A DNA stretch of 64,000 bases from Bacillota bacterium (GTDB taxonomy: Bacteria; Bacillota; Clostridia; Peptostreptococcales; Anaerovoracaceae): contig JALEJU010000018.1 in the NCBI GenBank assembly GCA_022769485.1, forward strand, positions 1 through 64,000. The letters run 5' to 3'. Each line of letters opens with the position of its first letter. The first letter of the stretch is position 1. Both the position numbers and the translations under genes were made by a program. This document shows, in pieces, positions 34,069 to 42,328 of this stretch. A model generated the notes under the pieces. It saw nothing but the letters and a program-made list of their open reading frames with translations. It was not told the DNA's origin and searched no databases.

Positions 34069-35682
34069 ATGGAACCTTTGCTGAAAATTGAAGATTTGCA
34101 TGTTTCTTTTGAAACGCCGGGTCATGAACAGCCGGTTCTTCGGGGAGTGGATTTGTCTATGGATCGAGGGGAAATTGTGGCTCTTGTGGGAGAATCCGGC
34201 TGCGGGAAAACCGTACTTTGTAAAACTTTGCTGCAAATTTTATGCTCTAAGGGGCGCATCCGGCAGGGACGGATTTTTTTAGACGGAGAGGATCTGCTTC
34301 TGCGTTCGGAATCGGAGATGGAACAGCGCAGAGGGCAGGAGATTTCCATGGTATTTCAAGATCCTTTTACTTCTCTGGATCCGGTCGTTTCGGTAGGAAA
34401 TCAAATTGCGGAAGTGCTGCGGCTGCAAGGCGGACTGAGCCGCAAAGCGGCAAAAGAAAAGGCCGTCAGGCTGATGGGACAGGTGGGAATTGACCGGGCG
34501 GAGCAGCGTTATTATCAGATGCCCCATCATTTTTCCGGAGGTATGCGGCAGCGCGCAGGCATCGCCATTGCTTTGGCCGGAGATCCGAAGCTGCTGCTGG
34601 CGGATGAGCCTACCACCTCCTTAGATCCGGAGATCCAAAAGCAGATTCTGCATCTGCTGCAGGAAATTCGAAAGGAGCTGCGGCTTTCCATTCTGTTTAT
34701 CACCCACGACTTAAGCTTGGTGGAGGGATTTGCCGACCGGGTGGCTATTATGGAGGCCGGCCGGATTGTAGAGATGGGACTTGTGGAGGAGGTGTTCCGG
34801 CGACCCCGACAGGAATATACAAAGCGGCTGCTCCGTTACCTGGACTACGGAAAAGGCCGGGGGCATACCCACGGAGATATCCATTTTCACGACGGGAAAG
34901 CCCACAGTCACAGGCATGGACCCGGGCATGCGCAGGAACACATTCACAGTCTTAAGCAGGATTGCGAATCGGCGGGGTGCCGGGATTCCTGTCCGGACAG
35001 CGGGCGGGTTTTCCCTGTGGAACCGGGCTTTTCGCAAGGTCGGGAAAAATGGATTGAAGTTCGGGGATTGTGCAAGGACTTTAAGCTGCACGGAAAGACG
35101 GCAGTTCGGGTATTGGATCATCTGGATTTGGATATTTACCGGGGCGAGGTTCTGGGAATTATAGGACCATCCGGTCGGGGAAAGTCAACCTTGGCCAAAT
35201 GCCTGATGGGACTGGAGCAGCCTGCTGCGGGGGAAATCAGGTATTTGGGGGAGAACTTGAAAGGAAACGGCAGAATCCGGCGGCAGATGATTTTTCAGGA
35301 TTCCGCCGCGGCTTTTAACCCCAGAAAAACCCTCGGGGAATCCATCGGCGAGCCGCTGCGTATTCTGCGGGGCAGAAAGCCGGAAAGACAGGAGATTTTT
35401 GAACTTATGGATCAAGCGGAGCTGTCCCGGCAGCTGGCGGATAAATATCCGTACGAAGTATCGGGAGGACAGCGGCAGAGAGCGGCCATTGCCAGGGCGA
35501 TTTCCACCGATCCGGAGCTGTTGATTGCGGACGAGCCTATTTCGTCTTTGGATGTCAGCATTCAGGCGCAGATTATCCATCTGTTTAAAAAATTGCAGCG
35601 GGAGCGGGGGCTGACGCTGGTGCTGATCGCGCATGACCTGCCTATGGTGCAGCATATCAGCGACCGCATTATAGAGTTGTAA
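34069..35682 (+). CDS. Fused dual ABC ATPase with His/Cys-rich linker
   Basis: 537 residues. Two complete ATPase domains in one chain, equivalent to NikD+NikE or OppD+OppF. Domain 1 (~1-260): GESGCGKT, HHFSGGMRQR, LLADEPTTSLDP, FITHD. Domain 2 (~328-537): GPSGRGKST, VSGGQRQR, LIADEPISSLD, IAHD. The joining linker (~266-308) has ten His in about 30 residues (GHTHGDIHFHDGKAHSHRHG, then GHAQEHIH), then Cys 299, 304 and 308. Such a cluster suits Ni(II) or Zn(II) storage or sensing. Start ATG 34069 follows GCGGGTGA. A terminator closes the transporter unit. Confidence 0.92.
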   Translation: MEPLLKIEDLHVSFETPGHEQPVLRGVDLSMDRGEIVALVGESGCGKTVLCKTLLQILCSKGRIRQGRIFLDGEDLLLRSESEMEQRRGQEISMVFQDPFTSLDPVVSVGNQIAEVLRLQGGLSRKAAKEKAVRLMGQVGIDRAEQRYYQMPHHFSGGMRQRAGIAIALAGDPKLLLADEPTTSLDPEIQKQILHLLQEIRKELRLSILFITHDLSLVEGFADRVAIMEAGRIVEMGLVEEVFRRPRQEYTKRLLRYLDYGKGRGHTHGDIHFHDGKAHSHRHGPGHAQEHIHSLKQDCESAGCRDSCPDSGRVFPVEPGFSQGREKWIEVRGLCKDFKLHGKTAVRVLDHLDLDIYRGEVLGIIGPSGRGKSTLAKCLMGLEQPAAGEIRYLGENLKGNGRIRRQMIFQDSAAAFNPRKTLGESIGEPLRILRGRKPERQEIFELMDQAELSRQLADKYPYEVSGGQRQRAAIARAISTDPELLIADEPISSLDVSIQAQIIHLFKKLQRERGLTLVLIAHDLPMVQHISDRIIEL

Positions 35683-35708
35683 AAAGCAGGCGCGAAAAGC
35701 GCAGAACC

Positions 35709-35742
35709 GGGCGGATATGAAATCCGCCCCTACTTTATTTTT
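35709..35742 (+). terminator. Terminator after ABC transporter operon
   Basis: GGGCGGAT with ATCCGCCC, followed by CTACTTTATTTTT. The -10-like TATAAT at 35757-35762 then probably starts the rnhB-lar unit. Confidence 0.75.
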
Positions 35743-35785
35743 GCGGAGAGATAATGTATAATGAGGTCACGAAAGGACGGGCACT

Positions 35786-36472
35786 ATGAAAAAGGAAGAG
35801 CGTGAACTGCTTCTGCGGGAGCGGCTGGAAGAGATGAAGACGTACGAACGGGCCTTTTACGGGAAGGACGTTTTTTATGTGGCCGGTATGGACGAGGCAG
35901 GACGAGGGCCGCTGGCCGGCCCGGTGGTAGCTGCCGCTGTAATTCTGCCGCCGGATTTCGACTTGCTTGGGGTGGATGATTCTAAAAAATTGACAGAAAA
36001 GAAGAGGGAAGCCCTTTTTGAGCCTATTAAAGAGCAGGCTGTGGCTTACGGAATGGGTATGGCGGATCATCGGACAATAGATGAAATCAACATTTTAGAA
36101 GCCACAAAACTGGCGATGAAACGGGCCGTAGAGGCGCTGGAGGTAAGGCTGGCAGAAAAACGGCCGGGAGGTGCGGTTCAGCATCTTTTGATCGATGCGC
36201 TGACTCTGAAGGATGTGCCCATTCCCCAAACGGGGATTGTAAAAGGAGATTCCAAAAGTGTTTCCATTGCGGCGGCTTCTATTTTGGCAAAGGTGACCAG
36301 AGACCGGATGATGGTGGAGTACGACATCCGTTATCCCGGCTACGGGTTTGCATCCAACAAAGGGTATGGGACAAAGGCACATTACGCAGGAATTGAGACA
36401 CAGGGGATTTGCCCCATCCATCGAAAGACGTTTTTAAAATCGGTTTTGCAGGGGAAGCTTTATGAGAAATGA
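35786..36472 (+). CDS. rnhB: Ribonuclease HII
   Basis: 228 residues. [20 protein letters not shown] holds the catalytic DE, then [20 protein letters not shown] (Asp), [21 protein letters not shown] and [10 protein letters not shown]. It cleaves RNA in RNA/DNA hybrids and single ribonucleotides in DNA. A ~35-residue N-terminal helical extension is common in Bacillota. TATAAT at 35757 suggests its own promoter. Its end overlaps larE by 11 bases, so it leads the lar unit. Confidence 0.96.
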   Translation: MKKEERELLLRERLEEMKTYERAFYGKDVFYVAGMDEAGRGPLAGPVVAAAVILPPDFDLLGVDDSKKLTEKKREALFEPIKEQAVAYGMGMADHRTIDEINILEATKLAMKRAVEALEVRLAEKRPGGAVQHLLIDALTLKDVPIPQTGIVKGDSKSVSIAAASILAKVTRDRMMVEYDIRYPGYGFASNKGYGTKAHYAGIETQGICPIHRKTFLKSVLQGKLYEK

Positions 36473-37289
36473 AAAATACGATGCGCTGGGAAAGCTGCTT
36501 TTAGGGTACGGCAGTGCGGCGGTGGCTTTCTCCGGCGGTGTGGACAGCACCTTTCTGCTTACGGCAGCGCGGGAGGTTCTGGGGGAAAACGCATTTGCGA
36601 TTTTTGCCGACAGCCCTGTGGTTATGGAGCAGGAACGGCAGGAATGCCTGGCATTTTGCCGGGAAAAGGGGATACGGCTGATTCGGCTGACAGTTACAGC
36701 CGAAGAGATGGAGACATCCTGGGAAAACAGCCCGGAGCGCTGCTATTATTGTAAACGGCTGTTATTTTTTAAAATGAAAGAAGCGGCGGGGGATGCGGTT
36801 CTCGCGGAGGGAACCAATGTTGATGACCTGTCGGATTACCGGCCGGGAATCCGGGCGTTGAGGGAGCTTGGAATCCAAAGTCCTCTGCTGGCTGCAGGAT
36901 ACACAAAAGAGGAAATCCGCCGGGAGCTGCGGGAAAGAAATCTAAAAGTCTGGGAAAAGCCCGCTTATGCCTGCCTGGCTTCGCGGATTCCTTACGGCGA
37001 GATGATTACGGAGGATAAACTGCGAAAAATCGACCGGGCGGAACAGGGGCTTCGGAGTCTGGGGTTTCGCCAGCTTCGGGTTCGCTGTCTGGAAAGAGGG
37101 ACGAAAGGACTTGAAGCCCGGGTTGAGGTTCTGCCGGAGGCTGTGGAACGGCTGCGGGAAGCCGCCTGCTTTTCGGAAGCGGAAAAAATCGTGCGGGAGG
37201 CAGGGTTTTCCGCGCTGTCCGTTGACCCTAAGGGTTACCGGAGAGGAAGCTTAAACCGGGGACTGGAAACCATACGGACGGCAGATTGA
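36462..37289 (+). CDS. larE: LarE, sulfur transferase for nickel-pincer cofactor
   Basis: 275 residues. PP-loop ATPase motif [12 protein letters not shown] adenylates the pincer precursor carboxylates before thiolation. The protein has a CxxC pair (Cys94, Cys97 in [11 protein letters not shown]) and Cys171 ([12 protein letters not shown]). The latter corresponds to the sacrificial Cys176 of Lactobacillus LarE. Three-Cys LarE proteins in other organisms are reported to carry a [4Fe-4S] cluster and act catalytically, so this one may be of that kind. It overlaps rnhB by 11 bases; larB follows after 83 bases. Confidence 0.93.
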   Translation: MRNEKYDALGKLLLGYGSAAVAFSGGVDSTFLLTAAREVLGENAFAIFADSPVVMEQERQECLAFCREKGIRLIRLTVTAEEMETSWENSPERCYYCKRLLFFKMKEAAGDAVLAEGTNVDDLSDYRPGIRALRELGIQSPLLAAGYTKEEIRRELRERNLKVWEKPAYACLASRIPYGEMITEDKLRKIDRAEQGLRSLGFRQLRVRCLERGTKGLEARVEVLPEAVERLREAACFSEAEKIVREAGFSALSVDPKGYRRGSLNRGLETIRTAD

Positions 37290-37372
37290 GAAGAGAAGAA
37301 ACGGGAAGCGGGGCTGCGGAAGACGATCCGCACCTTCGGCTTAAATCCCGAAAGGATATAAAGGAGTGAATC

Positions 37373-38116
37373 GTGAATCAGGCGGATATTCAGCATTTAT
37401 TGGAGCAGGTGGCTTCGGGGGCGGTTTTGCCTTCGGAGGCTCTGGAGCAATTAAAGACTTTGCCGTTTCGGGAGCTGAGCTGCGCAAACGTGGACGGACA
37501 CCGGGCGCTTCGAACCGGAAGAAACGAAGTGATCTTTGCCCAAGGCAAAACGCCGGAACAGACGGCGGAAATCGCGGGTGCCCTTTGGGAGCAGAATCAT
37601 GCGGTTATGGCGACCAGAGCAAAGCGCGCGCATTTCGAGGCGGTTCTGCAGGTGGTTCCGGAGGCAGTATATCATGCGGAAGCACAGGTTATAACCGCCG
37701 GAAAAGAGTCCTCCGAAGCACCGGGCCGTGTGGCGGTGGTTACGGCGGGGACGTCGGATATTCCGGCAGCGGAAGAAGCCTGCGCGGTTTTGGAATTTCA
37801 GGGGCACAATACAGACCGGATCTACGATGTGGGTGTTTCGGGAATTCACCGCCTCTTTGAGAAACTGGATCGGATTCGCGGGGCGGACGCGGTCATTGTG
37901 GCGGCAGGCATGGAAGGAGCGTTGGCGTCCGTTATAGGAGGATTAACAGAACGGCCTGTGATTGCCCTGCCCACAGGGGTGGGCTACGGTGCCAGCTTCG
38001 GAGGACTTGCGGCGCTGCTGGCAATGTTGAACAGCTGCGCCAATGGTATCGCCGTGGTGAATATTGACAACGGTTACGGCGCCGCCTGTCTTGCGGATAA
38101 AATCCTGAGACGATAG
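37373..38116 (+). CDS. larB: LarB, pincer cofactor carboxylase/hydrolase
   Basis: 247 residues, GTG start seven bases after AAGGAG. The PurE-like C-terminal half has VAVVTAGTSDIPAAEEA, YDVGVSGIHRL, VIVAAGMEGALASVIGG, PVIALPTGVGYGASFGG and NIDNGYGAA. LarB carboxylates nicotinic acid adenine dinucleotide and cleaves it to the biscarboxylate mononucleotide, the first step of the nickel-pincer pathway. The downstream gap to larC holds two short hairpins. Confidence 0.94.
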   Translation: MNQADIQHLLEQVASGAVLPSEALEQLKTLPFRELSCANVDGHRALRTGRNEVIFAQGKTPEQTAEIAGALWEQNHAVMATRAKRAHFEAVLQVVPEAVYHAEAQVITAGKESSEAPGRVAVVTAGTSDIPAAEEACAVLEFQGHNTDRIYDVGVSGIHRLFEKLDRIRGADAVIVAAGMEGALASVIGGLTERPVIALPTGVGYGASFGGLAALLAMLNSCANGIAVVNIDNGYGAACLADKILRR

Positions 38117-38199
38117 TGGTAGAAGCAGGTATTTGTGCTTTTATGCCGCTGCGCCGGTCGGTTTGTATCTGCTGTATCATTTCCTGTTGAAAACAGAAA

Positions 38200-38238
38200 G
38201 GCCGGAAACAAACGGCCTGTCGGCATGAGGAGCCGACA
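38200..38238 (+). repeat. Twin hairpins between larB and larC
   Basis: GGCCG..CGGCC (38200-38217) directly followed by TGTCGGC..GCCGACA (38218-38238). No T run; probably RNA stability or translation elements. Confidence 0.5.
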
Positions 38239-38275
38239 GAACCGTATTTTAGATTTTAAAGGGAACGGAATATTC

Positions 38276-39130
38276 ATGGGTAAGATTTTGTATTTTGATT
38301 GTTATGCGGGCATCAGCGGAGATTTGACCTTAGGCGCTTTTGTAGATCTGGGAGTGAAGCCGGAGTATTTGCAGGCACAGTTGGATCTGCTTGGAATTTC
38401 GGATGAATTTGAACTGACGGCAGAGCCTAAAAAGGTACGGGAAATCTGCGGAACTCAGGTGGGTGTGCATATTACCGGCCGGCATCATCACGACCACAGT
38501 CATGCCTGCAATCACAGCTGCGGGGCAGAATCTCCTCATGTTCACGAAAGCCGAAGCGGCCATGTGCACGGCCGGTCGCTGGCGGATATTTTGGATTTGA
38601 TCCGGCGTTCCGGCTTAAATGAAAACACCAAGCGGTTAGCCGGGCGGATTTTTCGCGTCATCGGCGAAGCGGAAGCGAAGGTTCATGCAGTTCCTCTTCA
38701 GGATGTGCATTTTCACGAGGTAGGAGCGGTGGATTCCATCGTGGATGTGATCGGCGCCGCCGTCTGTATTGATCTGCTGAAGCCGGACGCGATTTACTGC
38801 TCTCCTGTTCACGACGGAAGCGGTTTTATTGAATGCGCCCACGGAACGATTCCGGTTCCGGTTCCTGCAGTGGTGGAACTTTTAAAAAACAGCGGTATTG
38901 CCATCGTGTCCGATGATGTACCTACGGAGATGGTGACCCCTACCGGAATGGGTATTTTAAAAGGTGCGGGGGCTGTCTGCCGCCGCATTCCCCCTATGGT
39001 GGTAGAAGCCTCCGGAACCGGTTACGGCACCCGTGATACGGGAAAAGCTTCCGGGCTGCGGATTCTCTTTGGCACGGATCGGAAAGATTTGCTTGACAAA
39101 CCCGAAGACTCCGATAAAATAAAAGAATAG
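38276..39130 (+). CDS. larC: LarC1-only nickel insertion protein (no LarC2 half)
   Basis: 284 residues from ATG 38276. YFDCYAGISGDLTLGAFVDL, a His-rich insert at ~70-99 (HHHDHSHACNHSC, PHVHESRSGHVHG), VHFHEVGAVDSIVDVIGAA, GTIPVPVPAVVELL, ELVTPTG-like EMVTPTGMG, and GYGTRDT. These are the LarC1 domain. Full LarC proteins continue with a LarC2 domain (CTP-dependent cyclometallase part), in some species reached by a ribosomal frameshift. No LarC2 coding is found in any frame after 39060. The last codons coincide with the valS promoter (39093-39120). It may work with a LarC2 encoded elsewhere or be inactive. Confidence 0.88.
   Translation: MGKILYFDCYAGISGDLTLGAFVDLGVKPEYLQAQLDLLGISDEFELTAEPKKVREICGTQVGVHITGRHHHDHSHACNHSCGAESPHVHESRSGHVHGRSLADILDLIRRSGLNENTKRLAGRIFRVIGEAEAKVHAVPLQDVHFHEVGAVDSIVDVIGAAVCIDLLKPDAIYCSPVHDGSGFIECAHGTIPVPVPAVVELLKNSGIAIVSDDVPTEMVTPTGMGILKGAGAVCRRIPPMVVEASGTGYGTRDTGKASGLRILFGTDRKDLLDKPEDSDKIKE
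39093..39120 (+). promoter_or_regulatory. valS promoter inside the larC 3' end
   Basis: TTGACA (39093-39098), 16 bases, TAAAAT (39115-39120). Transcription would start near 39127, at the 5' end of the T-box. Confidence 0.8.
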
Positions 39131-39384
39131 CGGGTTTAATGCCCGGACAATTTGATAGAATGGATAGAGCGCGAGGAACCGGAGGAGTAATTTCGATACA
39201 GCTTTTTCAGAGAGGGAATCCGAACTCCGAAAGGAGGGGGCTGTGAGATTCCGAAGCATGACGGAATGAAGGTTGCCGGGGAGCGCCGGATAAAAAGAGA
39301 GCCGCCGCGAAGCCGGCGGAATTAAGGTGGTACCGCGGAATTTCCGTCCTTATGCAGACTGCACGAGGGCGGTATTTTTTTACG
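39127..39384 (+). promoter_or_regulatory. T-box riboswitch of valS (specifier GUU)
   Basis: Stem I with AGTAATTTCG on the 5' side, and GAA-G-GTT-G-CCGG on the 3' side. The specifier GTT (Val) is at 39272-39274. T-box core AAGGTGGTACCGCGG is at 39325-39339, with bulge UGGU for tRNA with A73. The terminator arm CCGTCCT pairs with AGGGCGG, then seven T (39344-39381). It gives read-through of valS when tRNA-Val is uncharged. Confidence 0.93.
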
Positions 39385-39429
39385 AGAACAGATTCCTTTG
39401 AACGGGATATATGCAGAAGAGGAGAAACT

Positions 39430-42102
39430 ATGGAAAAAAATCTGGCAAAAACCTACAATCCGAAAGATTTTGAGGATCGGATTTATGAGAGCTGGGAGAA
39501 GAACGGCTGCTTCCGCCCCAGCGGCGATAAGTCGAAAGAAACCTTTACTATCGTAATGCCGCCCCCGAACATTACGGGGCAGCTGCACATGGGGCATGCC
39601 CTTGACCATACCCTGCAGGATGTGCTGACGCGCTGGAAAAGAATGCAGGGCTTCGATACGCTGTGGCTGCCCGGCAGCGACCATGCCAGCATTGCTACGG
39701 AGGTTAAGGTCGTAGATAAGATACGTAAAGAAGAAGGAAAAACAAAAGAAGAACTGGGTCGGGAAGAATTCCTGAAAAGAGCCTGGGATTGGAAAAGGGA
39801 ATACGGCGGAAAGATCACACAGCAGTGCAGAAAGCTGGGAGACTCCTGCGATTGGGAGAGAGAACGCTTTACCATGGACGAGGGCTGCAGCAAGGCGGTC
39901 AACGAAACTTTCGTGCGGCTGTATGAAAAAGGATTGATCTACAAGGGGCACAGAATTATTAACTGGTGTCCCTGCTGCGGCACTTCCCTGTCCGACGCGG
40001 AAGTGGAGCATGAGGATAAAAACGGCAAGTACTACTATGTTCGCTACGACGGTGAAGACGGCGGAGAAGGCATCGTAGTCGCAACCTCCCGCCCCGAAAC
40101 CATGTTCGGCGACGTGGCTATCGCAGTCAGCCCGGAGGATGAGCGGTATAAAGATATGGTGGGCAAAAATGTAATTCTGCCCCTGGTTGGGAAAGCAATT
40201 CCTATTATTACAGACCCTTATCCGGACCCGGAAAAAGGAACCGGCGCTGTAAAAATCACTCCGGCTCACGACCCCAACGACTTTGAAGTGGGCAAGCGCC
40301 ACGGTCTGGACGATCCTTGCTGTATCAACAGCGATGCGACTATGAATGAACTGGCCGGAAAGTACGCAGGCATGGATCGTTATGAGTGCCGGAAGGCATG
40401 GCTGGCGGATCTGGAAGCGGCAGGCCACCTGGTCAAGGTAGAAGATATGGTCATTCCCGTAGGTGAATGCTACCGCTGCGGCACTGTTGTGGAACCCATG
40501 ATCTCCGACCAATGGTTTGTAAAGATGGAGGAGTTGGCGAAGCCCGCCATCGAAGTGGAACAGAGCGGTCAGCTTCAGCTGGTTCCTGACCGGTTTGAAA
40601 AGATTTATCTTCACTGGCTGGAAGAAATCCGCGATTGGTGCATTTCCCGCCAGCTTTGGTGGGGGCACAGGATACCGGCGTACTATTGCCGGGATTGCGG
40701 AGAGATGATGGTTTGTAGGGAAGCGCCTCATACTTGCAGCAAATGCGGAAGCACGAACCTCAAACAGGATGAAGACGTACTGGACACTTGGTTCAGCTCC
40801 GCACTCTGGCCTTTCTCCACATTGGGATGGCCGGAAGAGACTGAAGACTTGAAACGCTACTATCCCACCAGCGTGCTGGTAACCGGTTACGATATTATTT
40901 TCTTCTGGATTATCCGCATGGTCTTTTCGGGTATGGAATTGATGGGCGAACGTCCCTTTGATTATGTATATGTTCACGGCCTTGTCCGGGATGCGGAAGG
41001 CCGTAAGATGAGCAAGTCTCTGGGTAACGGCATCGACCCGTTGGAAATTATCGATCAGTACGGAGCCGACGCGCTGCGGTTTATGCTGGCAACAGGTATC
41101 ACGCCGGGAAACGATATGCGGTTTAAAATGGATCGTCTGGAATCCTGCCGGAATTTTGCCAACAAGCTTTGGAATGCGTCCCGTTTCGTAATTATGAATT
41201 TGACGGATGAGGAGGGAAACTTCCTGCCCATGGCGGAGGGGAATCCGGCGTCTATGAACCTGCAGGATGAAGATAAGTGGATTCTGACTCAGGTAAACGA
41301 GGCGGTAAAAGAAATCAGCGGCAATATGGATAAATTCGAACTGGCGCTGGCGGGGCAGAAGGTTTGCGACCTGATCTGGAACAGCTACTGCGACTGGTAT
41401 ATCGAGCTGGTCAAGAACCGTCTCTACCAGGGCAGCGAAGAAGATAAGGAAGTTGCTCGTTTTGTTTTGGTAAAAGCCTTAAAAGATATGCTGGCATTGC
41501 TGCATCCTTTTATGCCGTTCATTACGGAAGAAATCTGGAGTTTCCTCCCCGGCGACGGCGGATTTTTAATCAACGCGCCTCTGCCGGTATATAAAGAGGG
41601 CGGGTCTTATCCTTCGGAAGCGAAACGAATGGAGATGGCTATGGAAATCATCCGTTCCGTTCGTTCTATCCGGGCGGAAGCCGGCGCGGTTCCTTCCAGA
41701 AAGCTGCGGGCATATATTTACGCGGAAGGAGAAGAACGCGCGGCGGCGGAAGGCGGCGAAAGCTATATTAAGAACCTTGCCAACGTTACGGAATTGATTT
41801 TTGCGGATGAGAAATCGCAGATCCCCGAAGATGTTATGTCTGCGGTTATCACCGGCGCGGAAATCTTTGTTCCGCTGGATGACTTGCTGGATTACAATGC
41901 GGAATTCGAGAGATTGAAGAAGGAGCAGGAACGCTTGCAGAATGAGGTAAAGAGAACCTCCGGCAAGCTGTCCAACGAAGGTTTTACGGCAAAAGCGCCG
42001 GAAGCGGTTGTGGCTGCGGAACGGGAAAAGCTGACTAATTATCAGGATATGCTTTCCAAGGTAGAGGAACGATTGGCTCTGGTAGAACAGAAATTAAAGT
42101 AA
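39430..42102 (+). CDS. valS: Valyl-tRNA synthetase
   Basis: 890 residues, ATG 39430 seven bases after GAGGAG. Class I signatures: PPPNITGQLHMGHALDHT (HIGH box) and GRKMSKSLGNGIDP (KMSKS). The editing domain has TSRPETMFGDVA, and the tail after ~810 is the ValRS coiled coil (EFERLKKEQERLQNEV). It charges tRNA-Val and hydrolyses mischarged Thr-tRNA. Controlled by the valine T-box upstream. Confidence 0.98.
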   Translation: MEKNLAKTYNPKDFEDRIYESWEKNGCFRPSGDKSKETFTIVMPPPNITGQLHMGHALDHTLQDVLTRWKRMQGFDTLWLPGSDHASIATEVKVVDKIRKEEGKTKEELGREEFLKRAWDWKREYGGKITQQCRKLGDSCDWERERFTMDEGCSKAVNETFVRLYEKGLIYKGHRIINWCPCCGTSLSDAEVEHEDKNGKYYYVRYDGEDGGEGIVVATSRPETMFGDVAIAVSPEDERYKDMVGKNVILPLVGKAIPIITDPYPDPEKGTGAVKITPAHDPNDFEVGKRHGLDDPCCINSDATMNELAGKYAGMDRYECRKAWLADLEAAGHLVKVEDMVIPVGECYRCGTVVEPMISDQWFVKMEELAKPAIEVEQSGQLQLVPDRFEKIYLHWLEEIRDWCISRQLWWGHRIPAYYCRDCGEMMVCREAPHTCSKCGSTNLKQDEDVLDTWFSSALWPFSTLGWPEETEDLKRYYPTSVLVTGYDIIFFWIIRMVFSGMELMGERPFDYVYVHGLVRDAEGRKMSKSLGNGIDPLEIIDQYGADALRFMLATGITPGNDMRFKMDRLESCRNFANKLWNASRFVIMNLTDEEGNFLPMAEGNPASMNLQDEDKWILTQVNEAVKEISGNMDKFELALAGQKVCDLIWNSYCDWYIELVKNRLYQGSEEDKEVARFVLVKALKDMLALLHPFMPFITEEIWSFLPGDGGFLINAPLPVYKEGGSYPSEAKRMEMAMEIIRSVRSIRAEAGAVPSRKLRAYIYAEGEERAAAEGGESYIKNLANVTELIFADEKSQIPEDVMSAVITGAEIFVPLDDLLDYNAEFERLKKEQERLQNEVKRTSGKLSNEGFTAKAPEAVVAAEREKLTNYQDMLSKVEERLALVEQKLK

Positions 42103-42114
42103 AAAAATATAGAC

Positions 42115-42140
42115 GGAAAGGGGGCTACGGCTCCTTTTTC
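42115..42140 (+). terminator. Terminator after valS
   Basis: GAAAGGGGGC - TACG - GCTCCTTTTTC, short stem with T run. Confidence 0.65.
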
Positions 42141-42328
42141 GTTTCTTCTGCAGAGCCGGTATTCCCTTTTGGATTGATATTTTTGTCCGCCCTTTATTTT
42201 TTTAGGATTTGAAGGGTGACTTTTTATTCAAAATAAGGTATAATAATTCATATCTGAAAAACATGGAAAGACAGCGCTGAAGATGAGAAGAAACGCAGAC
42301 AAAAAGACAGAAAGAGGAGGGGAACAAG

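Noticed and set aside
37366-37860. 164-codon Gly-rich open frame overlapping larB
   Set aside because: Shifted-frame shadow of larB; larB has GTG with AAGGAG and clear PurE-like motifs.
39060-39420. A LarC2 domain reached by ribosomal frameshift from larC
   Set aside because: No frame after larC contains LarC2-like sequence; the region is the valS promoter and T-box.
39322-40977. 551-codon open frame on the minus strand
   Set aside because: It is the antisense of valS and its T-box; the plus strand has all ValRS motifs and the minus product has none.
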